A stretch of DNA of 64,000 nt, from NCBI RefSeq assembly GCF_039543385.1, contig NZ_BAABJQ010000018.1, positions 1 to 64,000 of the forward strand, given 5' to 3'. Position 1 is the stretch's first letter. Each line of letters starts with the position of its first letter. The DNA comes from Rugosimonospora acidiphila (GTDB taxonomy: Bacteria; Actinomycetota; Actinomycetes; Mycobacteriales; Micromonosporaceae). Position numbers and translations under genes: made by a program. Below, piece after piece: positions 50,843-59,953 of this stretch. A model generated the notes under the pieces. The model saw only the letters and a program-made list of their open reading frames with translations. It did not search any database and was not told where the DNA came from.

Positions 50843-52093
50843 GTGGACAACGAGCGAAGCCACCACGAAGAGGGGCAGGGCGCGCCGGAGCCGCACGGCG
50901 CAGGCACGGCGGCCCACGACCACGAGACCGGCCACGATCATGGGACCAGCCACGGTCACGATCACGGTCATGAGCACGGGCACGAGACCGGCCACGGGCA
51001 CGATACCGGCCAGCCGCACGAGACCGGCCAGCCGCACGAGACCGGCCAGCCGCACGAGACCGGGCACGGGCACGGGCACGAGACCGGGCACGGCGGGTGG
51101 GCGGGGCTCTGGCACCGGGCCGGCCACCTGATCACCCCTCACTCCCACGACGCCGCCGATAAGATCGACTCGGCCATGGAGGCCAGCCGCGAGGGCCTGC
51201 GCGCCCTGTGGATCTCCCTGGCCGTACTCGGCGTCACCGCCGTGTCTCAGGTCGCGATCACCGTGCTGTCCGGCTCGATCGCCCTGCTCGGCGACGCCCT
51301 GCACAATCTCGCCGACGCGTTGACCGCGGTACCGCTGGGCATCGCCTTCCTGCTCGGCCGGCGGGCCGCCACCCGGCGGTACACCTACGGGTACGGCCGG
51401 GCCGAGGACCTGGCCGGCATCGTCATCGTGGTCTTCATCGCCGGCTCCTCCGCCCTGGCCGGCTACGAGGCCGTCGGCCGGCTGCTGCACCCCGCCACGG
51501 TGTCGCACCTGCCCTACGTGGCCGGCGCGGCGCTGGTCGGATTCGCGGGCAACGAGATCGTCGCCCGGTACCGGATCGGCGTCGGGCGCCGGATCGGCTC
51601 CGCCGCTCTGGTGGCGGACGGGCTGCACGCCCGTACCGACGGGTTCACCTCACTGGCCGTGCTGCTCGGCGCCGGCGGGGTCGCGATCGGCTGGCGCTGG
51701 GCCGACCCCGCCGTCGGGCTGCTCATCACGGTCGCGATCCTGTTCGTGCTCAAGGACGCCGCCCGCGAGGTGTACCGCCGGCTGATGGACGCCGTGGACC
51801 CGGCGCAGGTCGACGCGGTGGAGGCCACCTTGTGCGCGACCCCCGGCGTCGTGGGCGTCGGCGCGGTACACCTGCGGTGGATCGGCCACCAACTCCGCGC
51901 CGAGTGCGAGATAGCGGTCAACGCCGACCTGTCCATCGCCGAGGCCCACGCCATCGCGGTCGACGCCGAGCACCGGCTCATCCACGCGGTACCGAGGCTC
52001 ACCGCCGCGCTGGTGCACGCCGACCCGTACGGTCCGGATCAGGCGCAGCACGCGCGGCTGGCGCACCACCGGACGGCCGCCCCGGCGGGCTGA
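50843..52093 (+). CDS. Cation diffusion facilitator (zinc/cadmium exporter) with His-rich N-terminus
   Basis: The 416-residue protein has a 95-residue N-terminus built of His/Gly/Glu repeats (HETGQP three times, GHDHGHEH) likely to bind zinc, then six membrane helices. GDALHNLADALT and ADGLHARTDGFTSL carry the HxxxD metal sites of helices 2 and 5. A cytoplasmic ferredoxin-like domain follows. It should export Zn or a similar divalent metal. GGAGG 8 nt before GTG 50843 decides the start. Confidence 0.93.
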   Translation: MDNERSHHEEGQGAPEPHGAGTAAHDHETGHDHGTSHGHDHGHEHGHETGHGHDTGQPHETGQPHETGQPHETGHGHGHETGHGGWAGLWHRAGHLITPHSHDAADKIDSAMEASREGLRALWISLAVLGVTAVSQVAITVLSGSIALLGDALHNLADALTAVPLGIAFLLGRRAATRRYTYGYGRAEDLAGIVIVVFIAGSSALAGYEAVGRLLHPATVSHLPYVAGAALVGFAGNEIVARYRIGVGRRIGSAALVADGLHARTDGFTSLAVLLGAGGVAIGWRWADPAVGLLITVAILFVLKDAAREVYRRLMDAVDPAQVDAVEATLCATPGVVGVGAVHLRWIGHQLRAECEIAVNADLSIAEAHAIAVDAEHRLIHAVPRLTAALVHADPYGPDQAQHARLAHHRTAAPAG

Positions 52094-52177
52094 AACCGGC
52101 CGCCACCACAGGCCGCCCGACCGGGCCGCCATCGCGGGCCGGGCCGTTACCGCGGGCCCGGCCGCCAGACCGGGCCG

Positions 52178-52525
52178 CTACCGCAGGCCGTGTTCGAAGG
52201 CGGCGGCGACCCGTTTCGGCACGACCATCCGCCACGCCTCGACGACCAGCTCGCGCAGCTCGGTCTCGTCGATGGCGGCCAGCCACACCCGGACCCAGTT
52301 GAAGCGCTCGTCGGAGGGGATCGGCATGAAGAACTTGTCCGGCTCGCTGGCGATCAGCCCGGCGCGCTCCTGCTTCGGAAACGCGAACCCCATCGACGCC
52401 TCGTCGGGTGAGATGGCGAGGTAGACGATGCGGCCGACCCGGAACTTGATGCGGTCACGGATCAGCCTCTCCTCGGTGCGCGGCAGGGCCTTCGCCATCC
52501 GCCGCACGTCGTCGGCTCCGACCAC
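52178..52525 (-). CDS. MmcQ/YjbR family protein
   Basis: The 115-residue protein has the YjbR double-wing layout: a DVRRMAKALPRTEERL start, FRVGRIVYLAISPDEASMGFAFPKQERAGL, and FNWVRVWLAAIDETELRELVVEAWRMVVPKRV. The fold binds DNA in some members; most have no known role. GAGGGAGG lies 5 nt before GTG 52525. It is divergent from the carbonic anhydrase gene. Confidence 0.85.
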   Translation of the reverse strand: MVGADDVRRMAKALPRTEERLIRDRIKFRVGRIVYLAISPDEASMGFAFPKQERAGLIASEPDKFFMPIPSDERFNWVRVWLAAIDETELRELVVEAWRMVVPKRVAAAFEHGLR

Positions 52526-52675
52526 CGGTGCCTCCCTCTCCGCGTCCGCCCGGAAGCCATCCCCCGGACCCGATGACGCGCACCGTACCGGCGGGGTACG
52601 ACAGCCGCCCGGGCGTGTATCCGGGCGCCAACCGGGAAAGAGCCCAGGGGAGCAACGGGGGAGGAGCGAGCGGTC

Positions 52676-53194
52676 ATGGGTGTCATCGACGCGGCGTTCA
52701 GCGCCAACGCGACCCTTGCCAACGAGTACGACGCCCGCCGCGGTCGCGCGCCGGCACCCAGGCTCGCCATTGTCACCTGCGCCGACTCGCGGCTGACCGG
52801 GGTGCTGCCGCTGCTGGGCGTGGCCGCCGACGACGCGGACGTGATCAGGAACGCGGGCGGGATCATCAACGAGGACTCGGTGCGGTCCCTCGCCGTCTCG
52901 ACCCACGTGCTCGGGGTCAAGGAGATCATGATCATCGGTCACACGAACTGTGCCCTGCAGACGTTCACCGACGACGACCTGGCCTCCCGGCTGCCCGAGC
53001 GCCGGCCGGCGGAGCATCCCGAGCCCCGGTTCTCGACCTTCACCGACCTCGAGGAGAACGTGCGGAAGCAGGTCAACCTCGCCTGTTCGCATCCGTGGCT
53101 CCCCGGCGACGTCGCGATCAGGGGCTTCATCCTCGACGTGAAAAGTGGGCGGCTGCGCGAGGTGAGCCCGGCGCGAAACTCCGTGCCGGCCTGA
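52676..53194 (+). CDS. Beta-carbonic anhydrase
   Basis: The 172-residue protein has the zinc ligands C35, D37-R39 (CADSR), H89 and C92 (HTNC) of the beta class, in the short form common in actinomycetes. It interconverts CO2 and bicarbonate. The IRNAGGIINEDSVRSLAVS segment (57-75) is also typical. GGGGGAGGAG lies upstream of ATG 52676. It is a single gene. Confidence 0.95.
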   Translation: MGVIDAAFSANATLANEYDARRGRAPAPRLAIVTCADSRLTGVLPLLGVAADDADVIRNAGGIINEDSVRSLAVSTHVLGVKEIMIIGHTNCALQTFTDDDLASRLPERRPAEHPEPRFSTFTDLEENVRKQVNLACSHPWLPGDVAIRGFILDVKSGRLREVSPARNSVPA

Positions 53195-53419
53195 CCCACC
53201 CCGCCAACCGCCCCCTGGCGGCCAATCCCGGTCGCCGCGGCCCGTCCCACCCGGCCGCCGCGGACCGTCCCCCGGCCGCCGCATCGGACGTCCCCCGACC
53301 GCCCGTCGTGCCCGCCCCGCCGTTCCCGCCCCGCTGGTGCCCGCCCCGGCATGCCCGCCCCGGCATGCCCGCCCCGTCATGCACCGCCGGGTCATGCTCG
53401 ACTCGGAGACCGGCCCCGC
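53195..53419. repeat. Gap with short CCGCCCCGGCATGC repeats
   Basis: About three imperfect copies of CCCCGGCATGCCCGCCCCGG-type units lie near 53340-53385. No gene is supported. Confidence 0.5.
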
Positions 53420-54109
53420 TCAGGAGTCGATGGTGATCTTTCCGGCGGCGCTGTGAGCGCTGATTCTCCTGGTCGACGCCGGGTCGCGCGGCACGGAGAC
53501 GGTCGTCTTGCCGGCGTCCGCCCTCGCGTCCACCGAGTACGACCCGTCGCCGGGTACCCGGATGTCGATCTCACCCGCGTCGGCGGTGACGGTCACCGAG
53601 GTCGGCGGGGCGGAGTACCGCAGCCGGACCCGGCCGACCTCGCCGTGCACGGTGGTGCTGGCGCTGGTCAGGCGCGTCCCCTCGATCTCGCCCGCCGAGC
53701 TGGTGATGTTCAGGTCGCCGGCCAGACCGGTGAGCGCCACCCGACCGGCCGAGGCGTTGATGTTCACCGAGGTGGCGGCCGGCACCCGTACCTGATAATC
53801 CACCTCGCAGTGGCCGGATACTCCGGGGCAGCCGTCGTCGACCAGCCGCAGCGTGGCGGAGTCGGTACGGTGACTGGTGCGCGGCGCGTGGTTGCTGTAG
53901 CGCGCGGTCTCCGTCACCACCACCGGCCCCGCGCCGACGGTGACCTCGACCTTGCCGGCCGGGTCGCGCACGCTCAGGCTGCCGATGTCGCCGGTGACCT
54001 CGTACGAGCGGACGTCCGTGGACGTGGAGATTGAGCATCCGGCCACCGCCCAGCCGGACGCGATCAGCATCACCGCCGTCGCGCTGAGTGCAAGCGTGGC
54101 GCGTCGCAT
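53420..54109 (-). CDS. DUF4097-like lipoprotein
   Basis: The 229-residue protein is a lipoprotein: signal peptide 1-24 with the lipobox AVAGC (C25). The rest is a beta-helix of repeated strands (GRVALTGLAGDLNITSSAGEIEGT, TVTADAGEIDIRVP, ADAGKTTVSVP, SAAGKITIDS), the DUF4097/adhesin-like fold. Function is unknown; similar proteins are often envelope-stress linked. It is divergent from the VWA gene. Confidence 0.87.
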   Translation of the reverse strand: MRRATLALSATAVMLIASGWAVAGCSISTSTDVRSYEVTGDIGSLSVRDPAGKVEVTVGAGPVVVTETARYSNHAPRTSHRTDSATLRLVDDGCPGVSGHCEVDYQVRVPAATSVNINASAGRVALTGLAGDLNITSSAGEIEGTRLTSASTTVHGEVGRVRLRYSAPPTSVTVTADAGEIDIRVPGDGSYSVDARADAGKTTVSVPRDPASTRRISAHSAAGKITIDS

Positions 54110-54430
54110 CTGCCGTCCCCTCTCCCGTGTGATGGATTCAGCCTGCCGGCCGGTCGGGATCGGCGGATCCGGGATCGACCCCGGTCTGTACCCGGAGTCG
54201 ACCCCGAGTGCGGGTCAGGGTCGGGGCCCGCGGTCCGTAAGGGTCGGGTCGGCTCGTCGTCGGCGAGCGCAATGAAGATCCAATAAAGCTATTGGCGAAG
54301 ATCAAATTCGACGGTCGGGTAGGCCCAGGTCACGGTGCGTAGGAAATAGGGCGGCCGCCGCGATTTTGTGAAGAAGATTCGGCCGAATGTACATGGCATT
54401 GTGGCCGTTGACTCCGGAGCATGGGTACCC
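54110..54430. promoter_or_regulatory. Divergent promoter region with an inverted repeat flanked by direct repeats
   Basis: CCAATA at 54280-54285 pairs with TATTGG at 54290-54295, and GAAGATC occurs on both sides (54274-54280 and 54298-54304). This AT-rich pocket stands out in the window. It looks like an operator for the VWA gene. No other gene is supported in these 321 bases. Confidence 0.5.
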
Positions 54431-56149
54431 GTGGCAGGCCGTCATCGCAACACTCACCGCATCGGAGTCAAGCTCCTCGTCGGGTTCGTCGTGCTCGTCG
54501 TCGCCGCAGGGTTGGGCTGGGGCGGGTACCGGTTCGTTAACCGCGCGTCATGCGGTTCGCACATCACCCTGCGCGTGGCCGCGGCACCCGAGATCGCCCC
54601 GGTCGTTCGGTCGACCGCCAGCGCGTGGAGCGAGCACCAGGACAGCGGCACGTGTGTCACGGTCACGGTCACCGGGGCGGAGCCGGCGGACGTGGCGGCG
54701 GCAATCGCCCACCAGGCCGGCGCGACCGTCAGCGGGGTCGGCCAGACCGACGGCAAGACCCAGGTACCGGACGTGTGGATCCCCGACTCGTCGACCTGGC
54801 TCGAGCGCATCCGTGCGGTCAACGCCGACATCGTTCCCGCGGTCGCCCAGTCGGTGGCGAGCAGCCCGGTCGTGCTGGCGGTGCCGCAGCCGCTGGCCAA
54901 GCAGGCGCTAGGCTGGCCGGCCGCGAAGCTGACCTGGCCGGCCCTGCTGCAGAAGATGACCGGCGGCCAGGCGCTCAAGGCCGGCATCGTCGACCCGGAT
55001 CGGGACGCGTCCGGCCTGTCGGGCCTGATGGCGCTCAGTAGCGCCGTGGCGGCGGCCGGTGGCGCGAGCGCGCAGCAGTCGACCGTCGCGGCCCTGCGCG
55101 CGCTGGCCGCCAACCGCTCCACGGTGCGCGCCGACCTGGTCGGCCGCTTCCCGCGCGCGGGGGACGCCACCACGCTGGCCGCCGGCCTGGCCGCCGCGCC
55201 GCTGTCGGAGCAGGCGGTCATCGCGTACAACGCCGCGCAGCCGCCGGTACCGCTGGCCCCGGTGTTCCTGAACCCGGCGCCGACCGCGCTGGACTACCCG
55301 TACGCGGTGCTGCCCAGCGCCACCAACCAGGCGGTGAGCGCGGCCAACGAGCTGCTCGGCCAGCTGACCGGCGCGCCGTACCGCAACCTGCTGGCCCAGC
55401 ACGGACTGCGCGCCCCGGACGGCACGACCGGGGCGGGGTTCCCCACCGAGCAGGGCGCGCCCCCGCCAGCCTCGGCACCGGCGGCCAACCTCGATCCGGC
55501 GGTCATCAACCAGGTGCTCAACACCTGGGGCGCGATCACCCAGGCCGGCCGGATCCTCGCCGTGCTGGACGTGTCGGGCTCGATGAAGACGGCGGTACCC
55601 ACGGCCGGCGGCAAGACCCGGGAGCAGGTGACGGTGCAAGCGGCGGACGGCGGCCTGAGCCTGTTCGGCGACGACTGGGACGCCGGGCTGTGGACGTTCT
55701 CCACCAAGCTCGACGGCGACAAGCCCTATCGCCAGCTGGTGCCCATCGGTCCGGTGTCCAGCCAGCGGTCCAAGCTGGACACCGCGCTCAACAAGGTCAC
55801 CCCCACCAGCGGCGACACCGGCCTGTACGACACGATCCTGGCCGCGTACAAGGCGGTGCAGACCAACTGGGATCCCAAGAAGGTCAACTCGATTGTCCTG
55901 ATGACCGACGGTCAGAACGACAATCCGGGTGGCCTCACGCTGAACCAGCTGCTCACCCAGCTCAGGAGCATCGTCGACCCGCAGCGCAAGGTCGAGGTGA
56001 TAGCGATCGGCATCGGCGAGGCGAGCCAGTCCGAGTTGTCGCAGATCACCGCGGTGACCTCGGGGCAGGTGTTCATCGCGTCCGACCCGTCGAAGATCAA
56101 CGAGATCTTCCTGCAGGCGATCGCCCTGCGCCCGGGCTCAGGTAGCTGA
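54431..56149 (+). CDS. Membrane-anchored substrate-binding and von Willebrand A domain protein
   Basis: The 572-residue protein has an N-terminal membrane helix (about 14-38), an extracellular periplasmic-binding-protein-like domain (HITLRVAAAPEIAPVV, then DVWIPDSSTWLERI, VLAVPQP and GIVDPDRDASGL), and a VWA domain with the metal site DVSGSM at 380-385 and MTDGQND further on. Such fusion proteins are conserved in actinomycetes with unknown roles at the envelope. The start is uncertain: GTG 54431 gives the usual MAGRHRN opening, while GTG 54368 is also in frame. Confidence 0.85.
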   Translation: MAGRHRNTHRIGVKLLVGFVVLVVAAGLGWGGYRFVNRASCGSHITLRVAAAPEIAPVVRSTASAWSEHQDSGTCVTVTVTGAEPADVAAAIAHQAGATVSGVGQTDGKTQVPDVWIPDSSTWLERIRAVNADIVPAVAQSVASSPVVLAVPQPLAKQALGWPAAKLTWPALLQKMTGGQALKAGIVDPDRDASGLSGLMALSSAVAAAGGASAQQSTVAALRALAANRSTVRADLVGRFPRAGDATTLAAGLAAAPLSEQAVIAYNAAQPPVPLAPVFLNPAPTALDYPYAVLPSATNQAVSAANELLGQLTGAPYRNLLAQHGLRAPDGTTGAGFPTEQGAPPPASAPAANLDPAVINQVLNTWGAITQAGRILAVLDVSGSMKTAVPTAGGKTREQVTVQAADGGLSLFGDDWDAGLWTFSTKLDGDKPYRQLVPIGPVSSQRSKLDTALNKVTPTSGDTGLYDTILAAYKAVQTNWDPKKVNSIVLMTDGQNDNPGGLTLNQLLTQLRSIVDPQRKVEVIAIGIGEASQSELSQITAVTSGQVFIASDPSKINEIFLQAIALRPGSGS

Positions 56150-56184
56150 ACCGGCCGGCCCGGCCAACCCCCGCCGCGGTCCGG

Positions 56185-56204
56185 CCGCGCCGCTCGCGGT
56201 TTTT
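56185..56204 (+). terminator. Rho-independent terminator with T-tract
   Basis: CCGCG at 56185-56189 pairs with CGCGG at 56195-56199, followed directly by TTTTT. This is one of few T-tract hairpins in the window and ends the VWA transcript. Confidence 0.55.
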
Positions 56205-56243
56205 GGGCCGGCCGATGGCGGCGGGGTGCCGATGGCGGCGCGG

Positions 56244-57356
56244 TCAGGGCAGCCGGATCGACTGGGTAGGCGCCTCCGCCATCACCGAGCCGGTCTGGGC
56301 GCCGGCCACCGGGCCCGCGGCCCGGTCGGCGCGGCCGAGCTCGACGCCCTCGTACAGCTCGACCGTGTCCCACTCGGTCAGCGGGGCGACCTCGCCCCGG
56401 TTGAGCTGCGCCCGGCGGGGCTGATCGGCCGGGCCGGTACGCAGCAGGAGCGTGCTGCCGTTGGTGCTGGTGTCGACGACCTGAAGGGAGTGCCCGCGCA
56501 GCTCGAAGCGCAGGTGGCTGCGGCTGACCCAGCGCAGCCCGCGGTCGTCCAGGGCCAGCCCCAGCCCGACCCCGTTGGCCTCCTCGGGGGCCCGGCCGAC
56601 CGGTACCGGCTCGGCCTCGGTGACCTGGAAGCGGTGCCACACCATGCCGTCCACCCGGGCCGCGAGGGTCACCGCGCGCGGGCGGGGACCGAGGTCCTTC
56701 AGCGGCGTACCGTGCCGGGGGCAGTGCGGCCTTCCGTTCATGAGCTGGGGCGGCGGCGGGCCCTCCGGTTCGGTGGTCTCCGGCGGCGGACCGAACGGGT
56801 CGGCGTTGCGCGTCCCGGGCGGGCCGAAGCTGGCGCAGCCCGGCTCCGGGCAGCGCCACTGCCGGCCCAGCGCGGGTGCCGGAGCGGCCGGGCCGGGCCC
56901 GATCATCTGCGGAATCAGGGCGGCGCCGTTCGGCGTCGGAGCCGGCGCGTAGGACAGGCCCGGGTACCCGGTGGAGTTGCGGGTCAGCAGGGGCAGCCCG
57001 GTCAGCGCGGCCACCTCGCGGGCGCGCAGCGCGGCGGTCGGCCCCCCGGCGCGGACCACCTCGACCTTCCCGTCGTCGGACCAGCGCCGGATCACCATGC
57101 GCTCGTTGGCGGTGAGGTCGGTGTCGGACAGCAGGGTGCGGTCGGCCACGGCGTACACGGCGACGCGCGGGTCCGACAGGTGCCGGCTGAGGGCGTCGAT
57201 GACCAGACCGAGGCGCAGCAGGTGTGCGGGCCGCCCGCCGTCCAGGTCGGTACGGCGCACCACCTCGCCGAGATCGGTCACGCCTCCGGCAGCGAGCGGA
57301 TCCGTACTGACTCGTCGCTCGATCGAGTCGAGCACGTGACTGATGCCAAAACGCAC
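56244..57356 (-). CDS. FHA-domain protein with zinc-ribbon-like middle
   Basis: The 370-residue protein has a C-terminal forkhead-associated domain (VPVGRAPEEA, SRSHLRFELRG, VVDTSTNGSTLL; about 255-340) that should bind phosphothreonine peptides, so it links to Ser/Thr kinase signalling. In the middle are two Cys pairs (CPEPGCASFG and CPRHG), a likely zinc site. The first 180 residues are a helical domain of unknown type (DSIERRVSTDPLAAGGVTDL onward). AGGGGGA precedes GTG 57356. No kinase gene is adjacent. Confidence 0.85.
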   Translation of the reverse strand: MRFGISHVLDSIERRVSTDPLAAGGVTDLGEVVRRTDLDGGRPAHLLRLGLVIDALSRHLSDPRVAVYAVADRTLLSDTDLTANERMVIRRWSDDGKVEVVRAGGPTAALRAREVAALTGLPLLTRNSTGYPGLSYAPAPTPNGAALIPQMIGPGPAAPAPALGRQWRCPEPGCASFGPPGTRNADPFGPPPETTEPEGPPPPQLMNGRPHCPRHGTPLKDLGPRPRAVTLAARVDGMVWHRFQVTEAEPVPVGRAPEEANGVGLGLALDDRGLRWVSRSHLRFELRGHSLQVVDTSTNGSTLLLRTGPADQPRRAQLNRGEVAPLTEWDTVELYEGVELGRADRAAGPVAGAQTGSVMAEAPTQSIRLP

Positions 57357-57718
57357 GATTCGTCCCCCTGCAGAGTTGATCCTCCGCCCTATCATGCCGC
57401 CCGTCGGATCGATGTCCAGGGGCCGGGTCGGATCGGGACGGTACCCGCAGCGATCCACTGTGGACTATCGATGGCGGCCGGGCAGGTGCCGGCCGAGCCT
57501 GAGAGCCGCTCGTGCGGACGGCGCCCGCCGGCCCATACCCGCCTCGCCGCCCCATACCCGGCCACGCCGCCCCGCGCCGGCCACGCCGCCTCGCGGCACC
57601 GTGTCCCCGGGCTGCCGTGCCCCTGGCCCGCCGTGCGGCGGCGCGGCGTGCCCGCCACGTGCGTCACCCCCTGGGTCGTCGAGGGGCGCCGCGGCCCCGG
57701 CGCCGGTAGGGTCGACGG
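57357..57718. promoter_or_regulatory. Divergent gap with a leaderless -10 box (TAGGGT) for the RecQ-like gene
   Basis: TAGGGT at 57707-57712 ends 6 nt before ATG 57719, a classic leaderless promoter spacing. The rest of the 362-base gap is GC-rich, without a gene; short repeats CCATACCCG and CACGCCGCC occur near 57530-57590. Confidence 0.6.
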
Positions 57719-59908
57719 ATGCCGACAGTGCGTGATCAGGCCGAAGAGGTGCTCCGGGCGCTGGCCGGTGACCACGCGCGGCTGCGGGACGACCAGTGGA
57801 CCGCCATCGAGGCGCTGGTGGTGGACCGCCGCCGGGTGCTCTGCGTGCAGCGCACCGGTTGGGGCAAGTCCGCCGTGTACTTCATCGCGACCGCGCTGCT
57901 GCGACGCCAGCAGGCCGGCCCGACGGTCATCATCTCCCCGCTGCTCGCGTTGATGCGCAACCAGGTCGAGGCGGCCTCCCGGGCGGGAATCAGGGCGTAC
58001 ACCATCAACTCGGCAAACCTGCAGGAATGGGAAGACATCACCGCGGCGGTGCACGCCGGCGCCGTGGACGTGCTGCTGATCAGCCCGGAACGGCTCAACA
58101 ATCCCGACTTCCGCGATTCCGTGCTGCCCAAGCTGGCCGGTACCACCGGACTGCTCGTGGTCGACGAGGCACACTGCGTATCCGACTGGGGTCACGACTT
58201 CCGGCCGGACTACCGGCGGCTGCGCACCTTCCTCGCCGAGCTGGCGCCGGACACGCCGGTCCTGGCGACCACCGCCACCGCCAACGCCCGCGTCATCACC
58301 GACGTCGCCGAGCAGCTGAACACCACCGCGACCGCCCCCGCCGAAGGCGCGCGGGAGGAGGGCCCGGCAAGCGAGGGCCCGGGAAGTGACGGCCCGGCAA
58401 GCGAGGGCGGGGCGGCCGGGCGGCGCGCCGCCGACCCGCTGGTCCTGCGCGGACCGCTGGATCGCGAGTCGCTGCGGCTGGCCGTGCTCGACCTGCCCAG
58501 CCCCGCGCACCGGCTGGGCTGGCTCGCCGACCACCTGGCGGAGCTGCCCGGCTCCGGCATCGTGTACACGCTCACCGTCGCGGCGGCCCGGGAGACCGCC
58601 GAGTTCCTGCGCGCCCGGGGCTTTGCGGTCGCCGAGTACACCGGGCAGAGCGAGGACGCCGACCGCCGGGCGGCCGAGGCGGACCTGCTGGACAACCGGG
58701 TCAAGGCGCTGATCGCCACGTCCGCGCTGGGCATGGGCTTCGACAAGCCCGATCTGGGCTTCGTCGTGCACCAGGGCGCGCCGCCCTCACCGATCGCGTA
58801 CTACCAGCAGGTCGGCCGGGCCGGTCGCGCGGTGCGGCACGCCGAGGTGCTGCTGCTGCCGGGCGCGGAGGATGCCGCGATCTGGCGCTACTTCGCCTCG
58901 CTCGCGTTTCCGCCCGAGGATCAGGTGCGCGCCACGCTCGCCGCGCTGCAGCCCGACCGGGCGCAGTCCACCGCTGTGCTGGAGACCCGGGTCGAGCTGC
59001 GCCGGGCCCGGCTGGAGCTGATGCTCAAGGTACTGGACGTGGACGGTGCGGTACGCCGGGTCAAGGGCGGCTGGGTGACCACCGGCGAGCCGTGGCGCTA
59101 CGACTCCGCCCGGCTGGCCCGGGTCGCCGCCGCCCGGGACGACGAGCAGCGGGCCATGATCGAGTACGCGGCGACCGGCGACTGCCGGATGGACTACCTG
59201 CGCCGGTGCCTGGACGATCCCGAGTCCGTCCCCTGTGGACGGTGTGACAACTGCGCGGGCGCGCCGTTCTCCGCGTCGGTGTCGGCGGACGCGCTGGCCG
59301 CCGCCACGGCGTTCCTCGGCCGGGCCGGCATCGAGATCCCGCCGCGCAAGCTGTGGCCGACCGGGCTGGCGGCGGTCGGGGTACCGCTGTCCGGGAAGAT
59401 CGCCCCCGGTGAGCAGGCCGAGCCGGGACGGGCGGTGGGGCGCCTGTCCGACCTGGGTTGGGGTGCCCGGTTGCGGGCCGCGCTGGACGGCGGCGGCGAG
59501 CCGTCGGATCAGCTCGTGGACGCCGTGGTGGCGGTGCTCAAACAGTGGTCCGGTTCCTGGGCCGCTCGGCCGGTGGCGGTGGTCGGCATCGATTCGGCGA
59601 CCAGGCCGGAGCTGGTCCGCGGTCTGGCCGAGCGGATCTCCACGATCGGCCGGCTGCCCCTGTTGGGCGCGCTCTCGTCCGCCCCCGGCGGCTACGCGGC
59701 GGTGAACAGCGCCGCGCGGGTGCGGGACGTGCACGCCCGCCTCGCCGTGCCCGCGCCGCTGGCGGCCCGGCTGCCGGATCTCGGCGGGCCGGTGCTGCTG
59801 GTCGATGATCTGGTCGACTCCGGCTGGACGATGGCGCTGGCGGCGCGGCTGCTGCGACTGGCCGGCGCGCCCGCGGTGCTGCCACTGGCGCTGGCGACCA
59901 CCACCTGA
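57719..59908 (+). CDS. RecQ-like ATP-dependent DNA helicase fused to a phosphoribosyltransferase-like domain
   Basis: The 729-residue protein has RecQ motifs: Walker A QRTGWGKS (44-51), DEAH at 149-152 with the aromatic-rich loop HCVSDWGHDFRPDY, and motif VI YYQQVGRAGRA. A linker at about 205-240 is low-complexity. Cysteines CRMDYLRRC and CGRCDNC form the RecQ zinc site. After about 500, a further domain ends in VLLVDDLVDSGWTM (about 693-706), the PRPP-binding loop of phosphoribosyltransferases. Repair helicase activity is likely; the role of the extra domain is not known. Confidence 0.92.
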   Translation: MPTVRDQAEEVLRALAGDHARLRDDQWTAIEALVVDRRRVLCVQRTGWGKSAVYFIATALLRRQQAGPTVIISPLLALMRNQVEAASRAGIRAYTINSANLQEWEDITAAVHAGAVDVLLISPERLNNPDFRDSVLPKLAGTTGLLVVDEAHCVSDWGHDFRPDYRRLRTFLAELAPDTPVLATTATANARVITDVAEQLNTTATAPAEGAREEGPASEGPGSDGPASEGGAAGRRAADPLVLRGPLDRESLRLAVLDLPSPAHRLGWLADHLAELPGSGIVYTLTVAAARETAEFLRARGFAVAEYTGQSEDADRRAAEADLLDNRVKALIATSALGMGFDKPDLGFVVHQGAPPSPIAYYQQVGRAGRAVRHAEVLLLPGAEDAAIWRYFASLAFPPEDQVRATLAALQPDRAQSTAVLETRVELRRARLELMLKVLDVDGAVRRVKGGWVTTGEPWRYDSARLARVAAARDDEQRAMIEYAATGDCRMDYLRRCLDDPESVPCGRCDNCAGAPFSASVSADALAAATAFLGRAGIEIPPRKLWPTGLAAVGVPLSGKIAPGEQAEPGRAVGRLSDLGWGARLRAALDGGGEPSDQLVDAVVAVLKQWSGSWAARPVAVVGIDSATRPELVRGLAERISTIGRLPLLGALSSAPGGYAAVNSAARVRDVHARLAVPAPLAARLPDLGGPVLLVDDLVDSGWTMALAARLLRLAGAPAVLPLALATTT

Positions 59909-59953
59909 CCGGAGAATCGCCTGATCCGCGCCGACCTGTGGTTGTATCGGGGC

